Assembly (NCBI RefSeq): GCF_012027645.1
Contig: NZ_SNUU01000001.1
Span: forward strand, 620,001 to 684,000
Length of the DNA: 64,000 nucleotides
Direction of reading: 5' to 3'
Origin: Thermococcus sp. 18S1
Lineage (GTDB): Archaea > Methanobacteriota_B > Thermococci > Thermococcales > Thermococcaceae
This document shows positions 44,229-53,468 of this stretch, piece after piece (position 1 is the stretch's first letter; the number at the start of each line of letters is the position of its first letter). A program made the translations under genes and the position numbers. The notes under the pieces were generated by a model. It worked only from the letters and a program-made list of their open reading frames with translations. It ran no database searches and was not told where the DNA came from.

Positions 44229-45302
44229 CTACTCCAGTATCGCTATAACTCCCTTCCACTTCTTTCCGAAGCACTCGCTCGCCAGGACGTGCTTACCGGT
44301 GAGCCGCTCCAGGAGCTTGGTTCCGCCGTCGCACTTCTTGAAGCCCGTGGCTATCCCCACGGTAAAGCCCTCTATCTCCCTTATCCCGATCCTCTTTCTG
44401 TTGTCGAGCTTCTCCCTAAGCTCGTCACTGTACTTCCAGAGTATCCTCCTTGGGTCCAGGAGGAGTTCCCGCTCAACCCCGTCGAGAACGTCCTCGAAGT
44501 CCCACGTGAAATCTTCCTCAGTTTTCTTCTCCCTGCCGAAGAGGGTGAACCTGCCGGTCTGCCACTCCCGGAGGAACCACCTCGCCGCCTCCTCCAGGTC
44601 AACCTCACCACCGGCCTTTATGAGGCCCCTCTTCTCCCCTATCCGTCTGAGGATTTCCTCCTCGCTCTCGAACTCCTCGATGCCGAATTTCTCGGTTAGG
44701 GCTTCTTTTCTGGTGTCCAGAATGCGCCGGATGAGTTTGAGCGCCGGTTTGACGGGCTCGTCTATCTTGTCCGCGGGGAAGCCGCCCTTGATGACCAGCT
44801 CGTCGAAGTCGTCTATCGGGATGACGCCGGGACTGTCGAGGAGCCATAGCTTTTTGCTCAGCTTTATCAGCTGTTTGCCCTTTGTGTAGCCAGGAATCGG
44901 GGCTGTTCCAACCGCTTTCTTTCCCTTCAACGTGTTGATTATCGTGCTCTTGCCGACGTTGGGGTAGCCGATGAGGGCCACCTTGACCTTCTCCCTCTCA
45001 TCCAGAAGCGGCCTGGCGAGCCGCTTTATCTCCCTCCTCAGGATTCCCGTTCCCTTCCTCTCGCGGGCGGAGATGAAAACCACGGGTATCTCGCTCTTTC
45101 GCTTGTACTCCTCGGCCCACTCCTTTGGTACCAAATCCGCCTTGTTCATGACGATGAGGAGCGGTTTTTCCTCCTCCAGGATGAGCCTTTCGAGCTTTCG
45201 GTTCCTGGTTCCTATGGGGTCGCGGGCATCGACGACCTCGACGATAACGTCGGCCTCGTCAACTACCTCCCTCACAACTCTCCACGCCTTTCTCGCCTTC
45301 AT
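44229..45302 (-). CDS. Circularly permuted GTPase, YlqF/YawG family
   Basis: 357 residues. Motif order is G4 (MNKADL) - G5 (SARERK) - G1 (GYPNVGKSTI) - G2 - G3 (DSPGVIP), the hallmark of circularly permuted GTPases that assist ribosome assembly. The C-terminal about 150 residues form a charged helical domain. GGTGGTGAGAG precedes the ATG at 45302. The start lies 44 nt inside the upstream TIGR04076-type gene, so the two are translationally linked by a long overlap. Confidence 0.92.
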   Translation of the reverse strand: MKARKAWRVVREVVDEADVIVEVVDARDPIGTRNRKLERLILEEEKPLLIVMNKADLVPKEWAEEYKRKSEIPVVFISARERKGTGILRREIKRLARPLLDEREKVKVALIGYPNVGKSTIINTLKGKKAVGTAPIPGYTKGKQLIKLSKKLWLLDSPGVIPIDDFDELVIKGGFPADKIDEPVKPALKLIRRILDTRKEALTEKFGIEEFESEEEILRRIGEKRGLIKAGGEVDLEEAARWFLREWQTGRFTLFGREKKTEEDFTWDFEDVLDGVERELLLDPRRILWKYSDELREKLDNRKRIGIREIEGFTVGIATGFKKCDGGTKLLERLTGKHVLASECFGKKWKGVIAILE

Positions 45303-45591
45303 CTCTCACCACCGTTATCTCGAAGATTGCTGTACCGCCGTCCGTGTACGGCGGCCCCGGGTCGAGACATTGGATATAAGCTTTCTCTCCCCTGCCCAGG
45401 CCTAGTTCACTCGGCTTAATACCCTTTCGCAGCGCAACTATGTACGGCAGCAGCGATGCGAATGCATGGGTGCATATTGCGTCCGTTTCGTCCAGGTTCA
45501 CCATGGGCCCCTCGACCACTATCCTGTCCCCAACATGAAAAACGGGACATTTTCCCCGGATTTCTATTACGCGAATCTCTAACCGCTCCAT
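45259..45591 (-). CDS. TIGR04076-type small protein
   Basis: 110 residues: ERLEIRVIEIRGKCPVFHVGDR, then VNLDETDAICTHAFASLLPYIVALRKG and an IQCLDPGPPYTDGGTAIFEI segment. This is the layout of the TIGR04076 family, with conserved Cys (KCP, ICTHA, QCLDPG), function unknown. The ATG follows GGTGAGTGT. Its last 44 nt overlap the 5' end of the GTPase gene in another frame. A longer reading upstream would collide with the divergent DUF515 gene and is rejected. Confidence 0.85.
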   Translation of the reverse strand: MERLEIRVIEIRGKCPVFHVGDRIVVEGPMVNLDETDAICTHAFASLLPYIVALRKGIKPSELGLGRGEKAYIQCLDPGPPYTDGGTAIFEITVVRDEGEKGVESCEGGS

Positions 45592-45682
45592 ACACTCACC
45601 GAAACCTAAATAAAGATTGAAGTTCAAAAAACTATTCGATATAAGAAGCCAGTTATGATAACGATTGATGGTGGTGCTCAAC

Positions 45683-47128
45683 GTGTCCGAGGATATCGAG
45701 GCGAAGATTCGCCGTTTGAGGGAGCTGGGTAAAGCCAGCGCGGAGCCCGAAGTCCCAAAAACTGCTGCCCCTCCTGTCAAAAAACCCCCCAAGAAGCCCC
45801 GCCCTGTGGGGAGCATTAGGGAGAGGGAGAGAAGGAAAAGAATTCTCACCGGCGCCGCGATAGTCATTATCGTCATTCTCATAATCTCCGTGGGTGCGTA
45901 TTTCTACATGCAGAACAGAGCCGCGGAACAGCTTGCCAATGAGAAGAACCAGAAGCTCAAAGAAGTATATACCTATTTCAAGGGAGACATCGTCAACCAG
46001 TCCAAGAACTGTACACAGAAGCCTATAGAGATACGGAGGGACCTCATCAATGCCATAAATTCGGCCCAGTCAGTTGATGAGCTCAATACCATTGACGTTA
46101 AGGGGGCCTACGATCAGGCCCTGAATGAGTACAACTCGTGCCTCCAGAGGATAGAGCGCCTGAAGTACGAGAGGATTCTTAACCAGACCAAGGCGGAGAA
46201 GATACGGGATATAGAGACCGAGTTCCAGGGCCTCCTTGCCATGCCGCTTCCCGACGATATAAGGGCCAACGTTATTGACTCCATGAAGAGCCTTGAGGCG
46301 CAGGTCGAGAGTGCGGAGACAGTGGAGCAGGTGAATTCCATCGACCCGTCCCCGTACCTCCTTGAGCTTTGGAGGGACTATTACTACTATAGGATTGACA
46401 TGATCCCAGGCCAGGAGGTCATCCTCGAGAGGGAATCTGTCAAGAGGATAGTTAGCAAAGCTGACGCCAAGGCAATCCTGGGCGGGATACTTGACTACAG
46501 GGAACTCATGCAGTACCAGGTGTACAAGGTCGAGTACGTGGATATAGCCCTTGTCCTCTCGAGGGATAGGATAAACGGTGCCTTCCTCTCACCCGGAGAC
46601 AAGATTATGGTCTTCGCCAAGAACGACACCAGCGCACAGTTCAAGGAGATAGCCAATGAGGGCTACGTCCAGCTGGTACTCCTGCCGACGGATGCGGGTA
46701 TTATCTCAGTCAACGAAGCCCAGAGCCAGAGCAGTTCATCCAGTACGTCCTCAAGCACCCAGTACAGTGAGGACCACTCCACCACCTACACCCCCGGTGA
46801 CACTACCATAAGCGATGGACAGACCACCAGCGACACCTACACCAACAGCCAGAGCGCCAGCCAGAGCGCTTCGGCGAGCTACAGCTACTCCGTTGACCTC
46901 ACCGAGATACTCAAGGCGATCGCCGCTGGCAAGATACAGGCCAGCGATGAGGTCAAGGAGCAGCTCAGGGCCTACGGCTGGGAGGTGGTTGACCTCGAGA
47001 AGGAGTCGGGAATGCTCGTGCTCGACCCGAACTCCCAGTTCCTCGTGGTCGTCAGGGTACCCTCGATATTCGTGCCCGACATACTCTCCAACCAGCAGTA
47101 CCTCTACATAGCTAAGATTGCAACATGA
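45683..47128 (+). CDS. DUF515 membrane protein of the pilus-like operon
   Basis: 481 residues. Cytosolic Pro/Lys-rich N-terminus, one TM (AAIVIIVILIISVGAYFYM), a coiled-coil external part (about 85-220), a beta domain, a Ser/Thr/Gln low-complexity linker (about 360-410, runs of SSSS and SQSAS), and a C-terminal domain. This matches DUF515, a Thermococcales protein found with archaeal type IV pilus-like genes. It may act as a scaffold or export guide. The GTG at 45683 follows GGTGGTG; an ATG at 45668 five codons earlier overlaps less well with any ribosome binding site. Confidence 0.82.
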   Translation: MSEDIEAKIRRLRELGKASAEPEVPKTAAPPVKKPPKKPRPVGSIRERERRKRILTGAAIVIIVILIISVGAYFYMQNRAAEQLANEKNQKLKEVYTYFKGDIVNQSKNCTQKPIEIRRDLINAINSAQSVDELNTIDVKGAYDQALNEYNSCLQRIERLKYERILNQTKAEKIRDIETEFQGLLAMPLPDDIRANVIDSMKSLEAQVESAETVEQVNSIDPSPYLLELWRDYYYYRIDMIPGQEVILERESVKRIVSKADAKAILGGILDYRELMQYQVYKVEYVDIALVLSRDRINGAFLSPGDKIMVFAKNDTSAQFKEIANEGYVQLVLLPTDAGIISVNEAQSQSSSSSTSSSTQYSEDHSTTYTPGDTTISDGQTTSDTYTNSQSASQSASASYSYSVDLTEILKAIAAGKIQASDEVKEQLRAYGWEVVDLEKESGMLVLDPNSQFLVVVRVPSIFVPDILSNQQYLYIAKIAT

Positions 47129-47138
47129 GGTGGTCGGC

Positions 47139-48146
47139 ATGAAGCGCCTCGTAGCGACCCTCTTTATTCTTTTGTTAGCTTCTTCTCTGGTTAGTGCGGA
47201 GACCTACAACCTCCCCGGCCAGACCCCGGACCAGAAGCCTTACAACAACATTGGAATCCTCGGGGAGGTCATGGTGGACCTCAACGTTACCCTTGTAAAC
47301 ACCGCTCCCTTCCCCAAGTTCGTGATAGTCAACCCCCGTTACGATTTTCATGTTCTCAGGCTCTCCCACGATGAGTATATGGTCTCCTTCCGCATTGGAA
47401 ACACAACCTATCACGCTCCCTCCCGTCTTGATAGAACGTCCCTGAACTACTATCTGGGCTTCTGGGTTATGCCCTATGAGACGGTGGTCGTCAACTTCAG
47501 GATACCCTATAACAATTCCTACCTCCTTCAGACCTCGGATTATCAGTCCCTCTGCGGCGACTCCGGTAAAATAACCAACGTTACCTATTACGTCATTGGA
47601 GGCAATCTGACCTACGGTGGTCACATAGAGGTTCCGAACGACATTTCCATGCTCAGCTGTGGGGTGGCGTATCCACAGCTGGTGAACACGCCAAAGGTTA
47701 TCTCAACGAGGAGCATGTTCCCGATGAACGACGGGCACATAAAGATCCTCAAATACGAGGGAACCGTCACATTCCGCCTCACCAACGCCCCGAACAGGGC
47801 AGGCGTATTCAACACATTCTTTGCCGCGGCGATACCGGTTATCTTCAAAGATGCCAGAGTGTACAACTTCACCCCCAACTACACAATGACCTACAGGGAG
47901 TACATGGACGAGTTTGTATGGAGGTACAAGGGACTGGAGCCTCCGAAGAGGAGGGAACCCCAGCAGCTCCCGAGCACGTCCAACATGTTCCAGCTCTCAG
48001 ACACCCTCCTGACGGGGGTCACGGTTGGTGCCCCAGAGGTTAAACCCCCGAGGGAAGCGGGTCTTGACTTCCCTGTCTGGATAATCTTCATGGGTAAGGG
48101 AGTTGACATAAAATACCGCGTGGAGTGGACTGCTGAGGGGCGGTGA
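47139..48146 (+). CDS. Secreted protein of the pilus-like operon, unknown
   Basis: 335 residues. Signal peptide MKRLVATLFILLLASSLVSA, then a beta-rich external protein with Asn-glycosylation sites and no further TM. No family recognised. The ATG follows AGGTGGTCGGC; the gene begins 10 nt after DUF515 and ends 6 nt before the ATPase gene, so it belongs to the same operon and is probably an extracellular part of the same machine. Confidence 0.78.
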   Translation: MKRLVATLFILLLASSLVSAETYNLPGQTPDQKPYNNIGILGEVMVDLNVTLVNTAPFPKFVIVNPRYDFHVLRLSHDEYMVSFRIGNTTYHAPSRLDRTSLNYYLGFWVMPYETVVVNFRIPYNNSYLLQTSDYQSLCGDSGKITNVTYYVIGGNLTYGGHIEVPNDISMLSCGVAYPQLVNTPKVISTRSMFPMNDGHIKILKYEGTVTFRLTNAPNRAGVFNTFFAAAIPVIFKDARVYNFTPNYTMTYREYMDEFVWRYKGLEPPKRREPQQLPSTSNMFQLSDTLLTGVTVGAPEVKPPREAGLDFPVWIIFMGKGVDIKYRVEWTAEGR

Positions 48147-48152
48147 GAGTCT

Positions 48153-50021
48153 GTGTTCGATGAGAAGAAAAAGAAGAAAGAAAGCCTCTCGTGGATCGAT
48201 GAGATACTCAATGGGGAAGATGACCTGCTTGAGAACATGCTGAAGGGGGATGAGAAGAAAGGGAAGGAAGACAAGGAAGAGGGTGTTCCCTTCGTCAAAG
48301 GAGGCGGCGGGGTAAACCTGGAGGACATTCTGAGCACCCCCACAACCCCTGAGGAGGCGGCGGAGAACAGACCTACCGGTGCCGATATCCTGGGGGAGAT
48401 ATTGGTTACGGAAGAGAAGCCCAAGGAGACACCGAAGCCGGCACCAAAGCCCAAGCCTCCATCCACCCTCCAGGATATCCTTGGTTCTTCCGTGCGCGTT
48501 GAAGAGACCGCCTACGCCGGAAGGGCTGAGGTTCTTGACGCGTACGGTAACGTGCGTATCCTGAGGGTCAAGGGAGAACCCGTCCCCCTGTATGAGATAC
48601 GCCTCCCCAAGCTCAGTCGCGAGGAAGAGGAGCTGTTTTTGAGGGTCAAGGACAGGGCCATAACCGAGCTTCAGATAGACCCCTCCGCGTTCCCCAACGC
48701 TGAGGAGCGTAGGAGGGTATTCATGAACGCGGTCAGAAGGATGATAAAGGACGAGGCTCCGCACTTCTCGGAGGGCAGGGTGGAGATACTCGCCGAGATG
48801 ATAGTCCAGTCAATGATAGGCTACGGCAAGCTGGACCCCCTCGTCCGCGACGACAACCTTGAGGAAGTCATGGTTATCGGGAACAACAGGCCGGTTTACG
48901 TCTGGCACAGGCGCTTCAACATGTGCAAGACCAACATCGTGTTCGATGAGGAGAAGGAGATACTGAACATCATCGAGCGCATAGCCAGGGAGGTCGGCAG
49001 GAGGATAGACCAGCAGAGCCCCCTCCTTGATGCCCGTCTTCCCGATGGAAGCCGTGTGAACGCTACCATACCGCCGATAAGCATTGATGGGCCGACCATA
49101 ACCATTCGTAAGTTCAAGAAGGACCCGCTCACCATCATAGACCTCATCAAGTACGGTACCATGAACACGGACATAGCGGCCCTTCTCTGGATCTTTGTCG
49201 ATGGACTCGGTGTCAAGCCCGCCAACGTCCTCGTCGCTGGAGGTACCGGTTCCGGTAAGACCACCACTCTCAACTCACTCGGAATGTTCATCCCGCCGAG
49301 CGAGCGTGTCATAACCATAGAGGACACCGCGGAGCTTCAGCTGCCAGTTGAGCACTGGATCAGGCTTGAGACCAGACCGCCGAACGTCGAGGGCAAGGGA
49401 GAGGTCACGATGGACGACCTCGTTAAGAACACCCTCCGTATGCGTCCTGACAGAATTATCGTCGGTGAGGTCCGTGGTCCGGAAGCGAGGACGATGTTTA
49501 CTGCGATGAACACCGGTCACGATGGATGTATGGGTACAATCCACGCCAACAGCGCCCGTGAGACGATAGTCCGTCTCGAGAGCCCCCCAATGTCCGTTCC
49601 CAGGATCATGATACCCGCACTTGATATCGTCATCATGCAGGTCAGATTCCACAGCAGAAAGAAGGGTACCATAAGGCGCATCACCGAGATAGCGGAGATA
49701 TCGGGCATCGAGGCCGAGAGCGTCCAGCTCAACAAGCTCTACAAGTACGACCCGGCGAAGGATGAGCTGGTTCCTACGGGTGTGCCGAGCAAGACACTGA
49801 ACACCCTCTCCCACCACACAGGTATGAGCATATCCGAGCTGGAGCTGGAGAAGGAAAAGAGGAAGATAATCCTCGATTGGATGGTCGAGCAGGGAATAAG
49901 GAGCATCGAGAAGGTGGGTCACTACATCAGACAGTTCTACATAGACGAGGAGTCACTGCTCAAGAAGATAGCCGCGGAGGGCAGTCTTGAGACTAGCAGA
50001 CAGATTAAGAATATAATCTAA
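48153..50021 (+). CDS. Type II/IV secretion (pilus assembly) ATPase
   Basis: 622 residues. A Lys/Glu-rich N-terminal extension (about 1-110), an N-terminal regulatory domain, then the VirB11/FlaI-type ATPase core: Walker [11 protein letters not shown] (about 361-370), Asp box [10 protein letters not shown], Walker [11 protein letters not shown], His box [14 protein letters not shown]. It powers assembly of pilin-like filaments with the two TadC-type proteins that follow. GTG start after GGTGAGAG. The long extension with a predicted disordered Pro/Lys stretch sets it apart from the archaellum FlaI. Confidence 0.93.
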   Translation: MFDEKKKKKESLSWIDEILNGEDDLLENMLKGDEKKGKEDKEEGVPFVKGGGGVNLEDILSTPTTPEEAAENRPTGADILGEILVTEEKPKETPKPAPKPKPPSTLQDILGSSVRVEETAYAGRAEVLDAYGNVRILRVKGEPVPLYEIRLPKLSREEEELFLRVKDRAITELQIDPSAFPNAEERRRVFMNAVRRMIKDEAPHFSEGRVEILAEMIVQSMIGYGKLDPLVRDDNLEEVMVIGNNRPVYVWHRRFNMCKTNIVFDEEKEILNIIERIAREVGRRIDQQSPLLDARLPDGSRVNATIPPISIDGPTITIRKFKKDPLTIIDLIKYGTMNTDIAALLWIFVDGLGVKPANVLVAGGTGSGKTTTLNSLGMFIPPSERVITIEDTAELQLPVEHWIRLETRPPNVEGKGEVTMDDLVKNTLRMRPDRIIVGEVRGPEARTMFTAMNTGHDGCMGTIHANSARETIVRLESPPMSVPRIMIPALDIVIMQVRFHSRKKGTIRRITEIAEISGIEAESVQLNKLYKYDPAKDELVPTGVPSKTLNTLSHHTGMSISELELEKEKRKIILDWMVEQGIRSIEKVGHYIRQFYIDEESLLKKIAAEGSLETSRQIKNII

Positions 50022-50032
50022 GGGTGATAATC

Positions 50033-51097
50033 GTGGGCATCATTGGAGTCATCACGAACTTTTTGGAGCGCCTTGGCGGGAAGACGATAGAGGTAGCTGA
50101 GAAACCTGTGAGAAAGATTCCCCAGGGCAAGAGCGTTCAGGAAAGGCTCAGGGCGTTGAAGGAACTCCAGAAGGAGATCGAGGCGGAGAAGGCCGAGGTC
50201 GAGACCGAAAAGGAGATGGAGGAGATAATCGAATGGAGGAAGAAAGAGATACAGCGCCCGTTCTCTGACAGGCTCGCCGATACCATGTTGCGCTATTTCA
50301 GGGGCCCGATCGAGTCCATGACATCCTCGTTTAAGGGCCTCGACCAGGATCTCTACCGGGCAAGCATACTTACCCCTCCCGACAGGTACGTCGCCCTGAT
50401 ACTGGCCGTTGCTATATTTGCGGGGATATTCGGCTTCATCTTCGCATACCTCCTCTACATGCCCATTGAAACATCCGCCCTGATCGGGGTTCTGGGATTC
50501 ATTGGGGGCTTCTTCTACATGAGGCAGTATCCCAAGATGGTGTGGAAGCGCAGGGTTGCTGAGGTTGAGAGAAGCATGCCCTACGCCCTCCGACACATGG
50601 CTTCCCTCCTCAGTGCCGGCGTTGGTATATCTGAGGCAATGCTCTCCGTGGCCCGTGCGGACTACGGCGTTATATCCGAAGAGTTCGAGCTTGTGCTGAG
50701 GGACATGAGGACGGGTTCCTCCTTCGAGGATGCCCTCATGAAGTTTGACGAGAAGATGGGTTCTGAAAACGTTAGCAGGGTCGTCAAGCAGATACTGAGG
50801 GCTGTCAAATTCGGTGGAAATCTCTCCGAGATACTCTACAAACTGGCGGAGGACTTCGCCTTTGAGTACAGGATGAAGCTCGTGGAGTACGTCCAGAGGG
50901 TCAACGGTATAGCATTCATATACATGTTCCTCACAATCGTCATGCCCACCATGTTCGTGGTTGGAATCCTCGCCGGCTCTGTTATGGCAAGACAGCTGAT
51001 AATGCCCCCTGAGACACTGGCAGTAATCCTGCTGTTCGCGTTCCCCGCCATATCGATGATAATAATCAACATGATCAAGAAGGGAGAGCCGAGGTGA
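50033..51097 (+). CDS. TadC/GspF-type pilus assembly membrane protein 1
   Basis: 354 residues. A charged coiled-coil N-terminus (RLRALKELQKEIEAEKAEVE), then TM segments (ALILAVAIFAGIFGFIFAYLL; IGVLGFIGGFF) around a T2SSF cytosolic helical domain (LRHMASLLSAGVGISEAML, VKFGGNLSEIL) and C-terminal TMs. Platform protein that works with the secretion ATPase. GTG at 50033 follows GGTGAT. Its stop is followed closely by the second TadC-like gene. Confidence 0.88.
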   Translation: MGIIGVITNFLERLGGKTIEVAEKPVRKIPQGKSVQERLRALKELQKEIEAEKAEVETEKEMEEIIEWRKKEIQRPFSDRLADTMLRYFRGPIESMTSSFKGLDQDLYRASILTPPDRYVALILAVAIFAGIFGFIFAYLLYMPIETSALIGVLGFIGGFFYMRQYPKMVWKRRVAEVERSMPYALRHMASLLSAGVGISEAMLSVARADYGVISEEFELVLRDMRTGSSFEDALMKFDEKMGSENVSRVVKQILRAVKFGGNLSEILYKLAEDFAFEYRMKLVEYVQRVNGIAFIYMFLTIVMPTMFVVGILAGSVMARQLIMPPETLAVILLFAFPAISMIIINMIKKGEPR

Positions 51098-51102
51098 CTC
51101 TG

Positions 51103-52002
51103 ATGGCTGGACTTTCATCGGTGCTGGTATCGATCATCGAGAGGCTGGTTCCCTCCAAATGGATGAAACGTTACGAGGTCTTCATATACTCCGCGAATAT
51201 AAACTTCCTGGCGGCGGAGTACCTCGTTGTCTCCATTCTAATGGGAGTTATAGCAGGTCTCCTCGCTTACATTGCCTCCACGTGGATGTACTCTCTGGCG
51301 GCATTCCTGGCGGTGTTCCTGTTAATGGCCTTCGGCTATCCCTACTGGAGGGTCAGCAAGCGCACTGAAGAGATGGAGAGAATGCTGCCCGATGCGTTTT
51401 TCTACCTCGCGAGCTCTCTCAGGGCGGGTATATCCTTCTCTGAGGCCCTTGAGGAGCTGACCACGGCCAAGTTCGGACCGCTAACGGACGAGTTCAGAAA
51501 AACCGTTGCCGAGATAAAGAAGGGCCGCCCCACCGTTGACGCCCTCAAATCCTTCGCCATCAGGAACAGAAAGTCCACTGTCATATATCGCTCGATGATG
51601 ATCATCATCGAGGCTCTTGAGAGAGGTGCCCCGATGAGCGACGTTCTGGTCTTCGTTGGAAACGATGTCAGGGAGATACTGAGGATCAAGCAGGAGAGAA
51701 AGGCATCGACCGGAATGCAGGTGATGTTCTTCATAATCACGAGTGGCGTTATAGGTCCTCTGATCCTCGGTGTGGTCGCCCAAATCATGGCTTCGATGAA
51801 CGTCGGGGATATAAACCTCCCTGTGGAGACCGTGAAGAACATACTCCTCGGGTTTGTCGTTCTCCAGGCCATAGCATCGGGCCTTGGAATTGGGGTCATA
51901 AGAGAAGGAAAGTATTCAGCAGGACTGAAATACAGCCTGCTGCTTGCCATAATGGGGGTTATAGTTTACGAGGGTGCCTCAGGCGTCGGCCTCACTATCT
52001 GA
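51103..52002 (+). CDS. TadC/GspF-type pilus assembly membrane protein 2
   Basis: 299 residues, second platform protein with one T2SSF domain (FYLASSLRAGISFSEALEEL ... VIYRSMMIIIEALERGAPMSDVL) and about five TMs. ATG after GAGGTGACTCT, overlapping the end of the previous gene's ribosome binding region. Two TadC-like partners beside one ATPase is the arrangement of several archaeal pilus systems. No pilin or prepilin-peptidase gene is in the operon. It overlaps the convergent FKBP gene by 24 nt. Confidence 0.88.
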   Translation: MAGLSSVLVSIIERLVPSKWMKRYEVFIYSANINFLAAEYLVVSILMGVIAGLLAYIASTWMYSLAAFLAVFLLMAFGYPYWRVSKRTEEMERMLPDAFFYLASSLRAGISFSEALEELTTAKFGPLTDEFRKTVAEIKKGRPTVDALKSFAIRNRKSTVIYRSMMIIIEALERGAPMSDVLVFVGNDVREILRIKQERKASTGMQVMFFIITSGVIGPLILGVVAQIMASMNVGDINLPVETVKNILLGFVVLQAIASGLGIGVIREGKYSAGLKYSLLLAIMGVIVYEGASGVGLTI

Positions 52003-52476
52003 GGGCTCTTCTTCTTTTGCTTTCTCTATGTCCACTATCTCGACCTCGAACACGAGGGTCTTTCCTGCGAGCGGGTGGTTGAAGTCGAGACTGACGCTCT
52101 CTTCCCCGACTTTGGCTATCTTTGCTATCCCCGAGTCGGTCATGACGTACATGCCCTCGACCGGCTCCATGCCTATGTTGGTGAACTCGGTGAGGGGGAC
52201 GTCTATGACCAGCTCCGGGTTGGGCATGCCGTAGGCCTTCTCCGGCGGGATCGTGACGGTCTTCTTCTCGCCGATCTCCATCCCAATCAGCGCCTCGTCG
52301 AGGCCGGGAATTATCTCGCCGACACCGACATTGACGCCGAGCGGGCCGTACTCCCTCTCCTCGACGTATATCTCGTTTTCCCTGGCGATATCCTCGTAAC
52401 TCGTGTCAAAAACTTCACCGTTCTCAAACCTGCCTATGTAGTGAAACACCACAAAATCTCCAGCTTCAATCTTCAT
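51979..52476 (-). CDS. FKBP-type peptidyl-prolyl isomerase (SlyD-like)
   Basis: 165 residues. FKBP fold split by an insert-in-flap domain: GDFVVFHYIGRFENGEVFDTS at the start, VGVGEIIPGLDEALIGMEIGEKK and IPPEKAYG mark the active site, followed by the IF domain and PLAGKTLVFEVEIVDIEKA; an acidic tail ends the protein. Assists folding by proline isomerisation and chaperone action. The ATG at 52476 is taken because family proteins start at MKIEAGDFV; a TTG nine codons earlier is less likely. Confidence 0.92.
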   Translation of the reverse strand: MKIEAGDFVVFHYIGRFENGEVFDTSYEDIARENEIYVEEREYGPLGVNVGVGEIIPGLDEALIGMEIGEKKTVTIPPEKAYGMPNPELVIDVPLTEFTNIGMEPVEGMYVMTDSGIAKIAKVGEESVSLDFNHPLAGKTLVFEVEIVDIEKAKEEEPSDSEADA

Positions 52477-52603
52477 TTCCTTCAACTCCAAAACTGTCTT
52501 CAAGGGGGGGTTACTCCCGCGCCTTATAACGCTTTTGGTGTCTCCTTTCGGAAGGCACGACAGGTATATAAGGACGTTGTACTATATAATGCAGGTGATT
52601 GAC

Positions 52604-52900
52604 ATGGGATACCTTTCTGACATGCTGAGTAAGGAGTATGGAAACCTGGACGTTAGGGAAGTCTACTCCACGAAGCTGGGGGAGACGGACGTGGAGATAC
52701 TTGAAGCCTCGGTTGGGGGAGAGAAGTTCATCGCCATGTTCCAGAGCGTTCCGGTTAAGGAGAACCTCTACAAGTGGTCAATAATCATAACCAGCGCCCA
52801 CAACACCCGGACACTTAAGGGGATGGACACCCTGGATGGCATAAAGCTGGCCCTCAAGTCGAGCATTGAGGCCATGATGGCGGGGATGGGGAAGGGGTGA
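52604..52900 (+). CDS. Small conserved protein, unknown
   Basis: 98 residues, soluble: LSDMLSKEYGNLDVREVYSTKL followed by beta strands and a C-terminal helix (LALKSSIEAMMAGMG). No family recognised. The ATG follows CAGGTGATTGAC, with a TATA box GTATATAAGG at about 52564-52573; a second TATATAA at 52585 lies in the leader. It is divergent from the FKBP gene. Confidence 0.72.
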   Translation: MGYLSDMLSKEYGNLDVREVYSTKLGETDVEILEASVGGEKFIAMFQSVPVKENLYKWSIIITSAHNTRTLKGMDTLDGIKLALKSSIEAMMAGMGKG

Positions 52901-52905
52901 GCCCC

Positions 52906-53400
52906 TCACTCCTCCGGCAGAATGTAGTACACGTAGTGCGGCCTGTTGGTTATCTCGTCTATGAAGACGACGGTTCCAGTCTTCGGTGGCTTGAGGTAGT
53001 GGACTTCTCCTTTCTTCGTCGTCACCGCCGCGAAGGCGTCCCCTCTCCTCACGCGGTTGCCGACGTTGGCTATGATGGTCTTTGTATAGCCCTCCACGGG
53101 GAGGATGAGCAGCTCGTCGCCCTTCTTCAGGTATATCCTGGTTCTCCCGTCGGGGAGGATTAGTACCGCGTCGGCGAGCATCCTTCCCTCAGTTCCGTCC
53201 ACGTACATGTAAAAGCGGTCGTAGACCTCCTTCGCCAGGAACTTCGCTTTCTCCGCCTCCACGAAGTCGGGAACCCCTTCATCCTTTCTCAGCCAGACCT
53301 CAACGCTTCCCTGGATTATCACGCAGTCCCTGGTGACCTTTCCGTCTTTGATGCACTCCTCCGCGGGAGCCTCCACGTAGAGCCTCGGCATCTTCTCCAT
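52906..53400 (-). CDS. DUF2118 family protein
   Basis: 164 residues. The C-terminal half has a biotinyl/lipoyl-like beta fold (GNRVRRGDAFAAVTTKKGEV, PKTGTVVFIDEI) as in DUF2118; no Lys-attachment motif is seen. N-terminal PRLYVEAPAEECIKDGKVTRDC. Function unknown. The ATG at 53400 follows GGTGGTAGC. It converges on the small gene at 52604-52900 with a gap of a few nt. Confidence 0.86.
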   Translation of the reverse strand: MEKMPRLYVEAPAEECIKDGKVTRDCVIIQGSVEVWLRKDEGVPDFVEAEKAKFLAKEVYDRFYMYVDGTEGRMLADAVLILPDGRTRIYLKKGDELLILPVEGYTKTIIANVGNRVRRGDAFAAVTTKKGEVHYLKPPKTGTVVFIDEITNRPHYVYYILPEE

Positions 53401-53468
53401 GCTACCACCCAAGGTTTACCTCGGGGTAAAAGCTTTTAAACCTGCCCTTCGTACCACCCTTGATAAAA

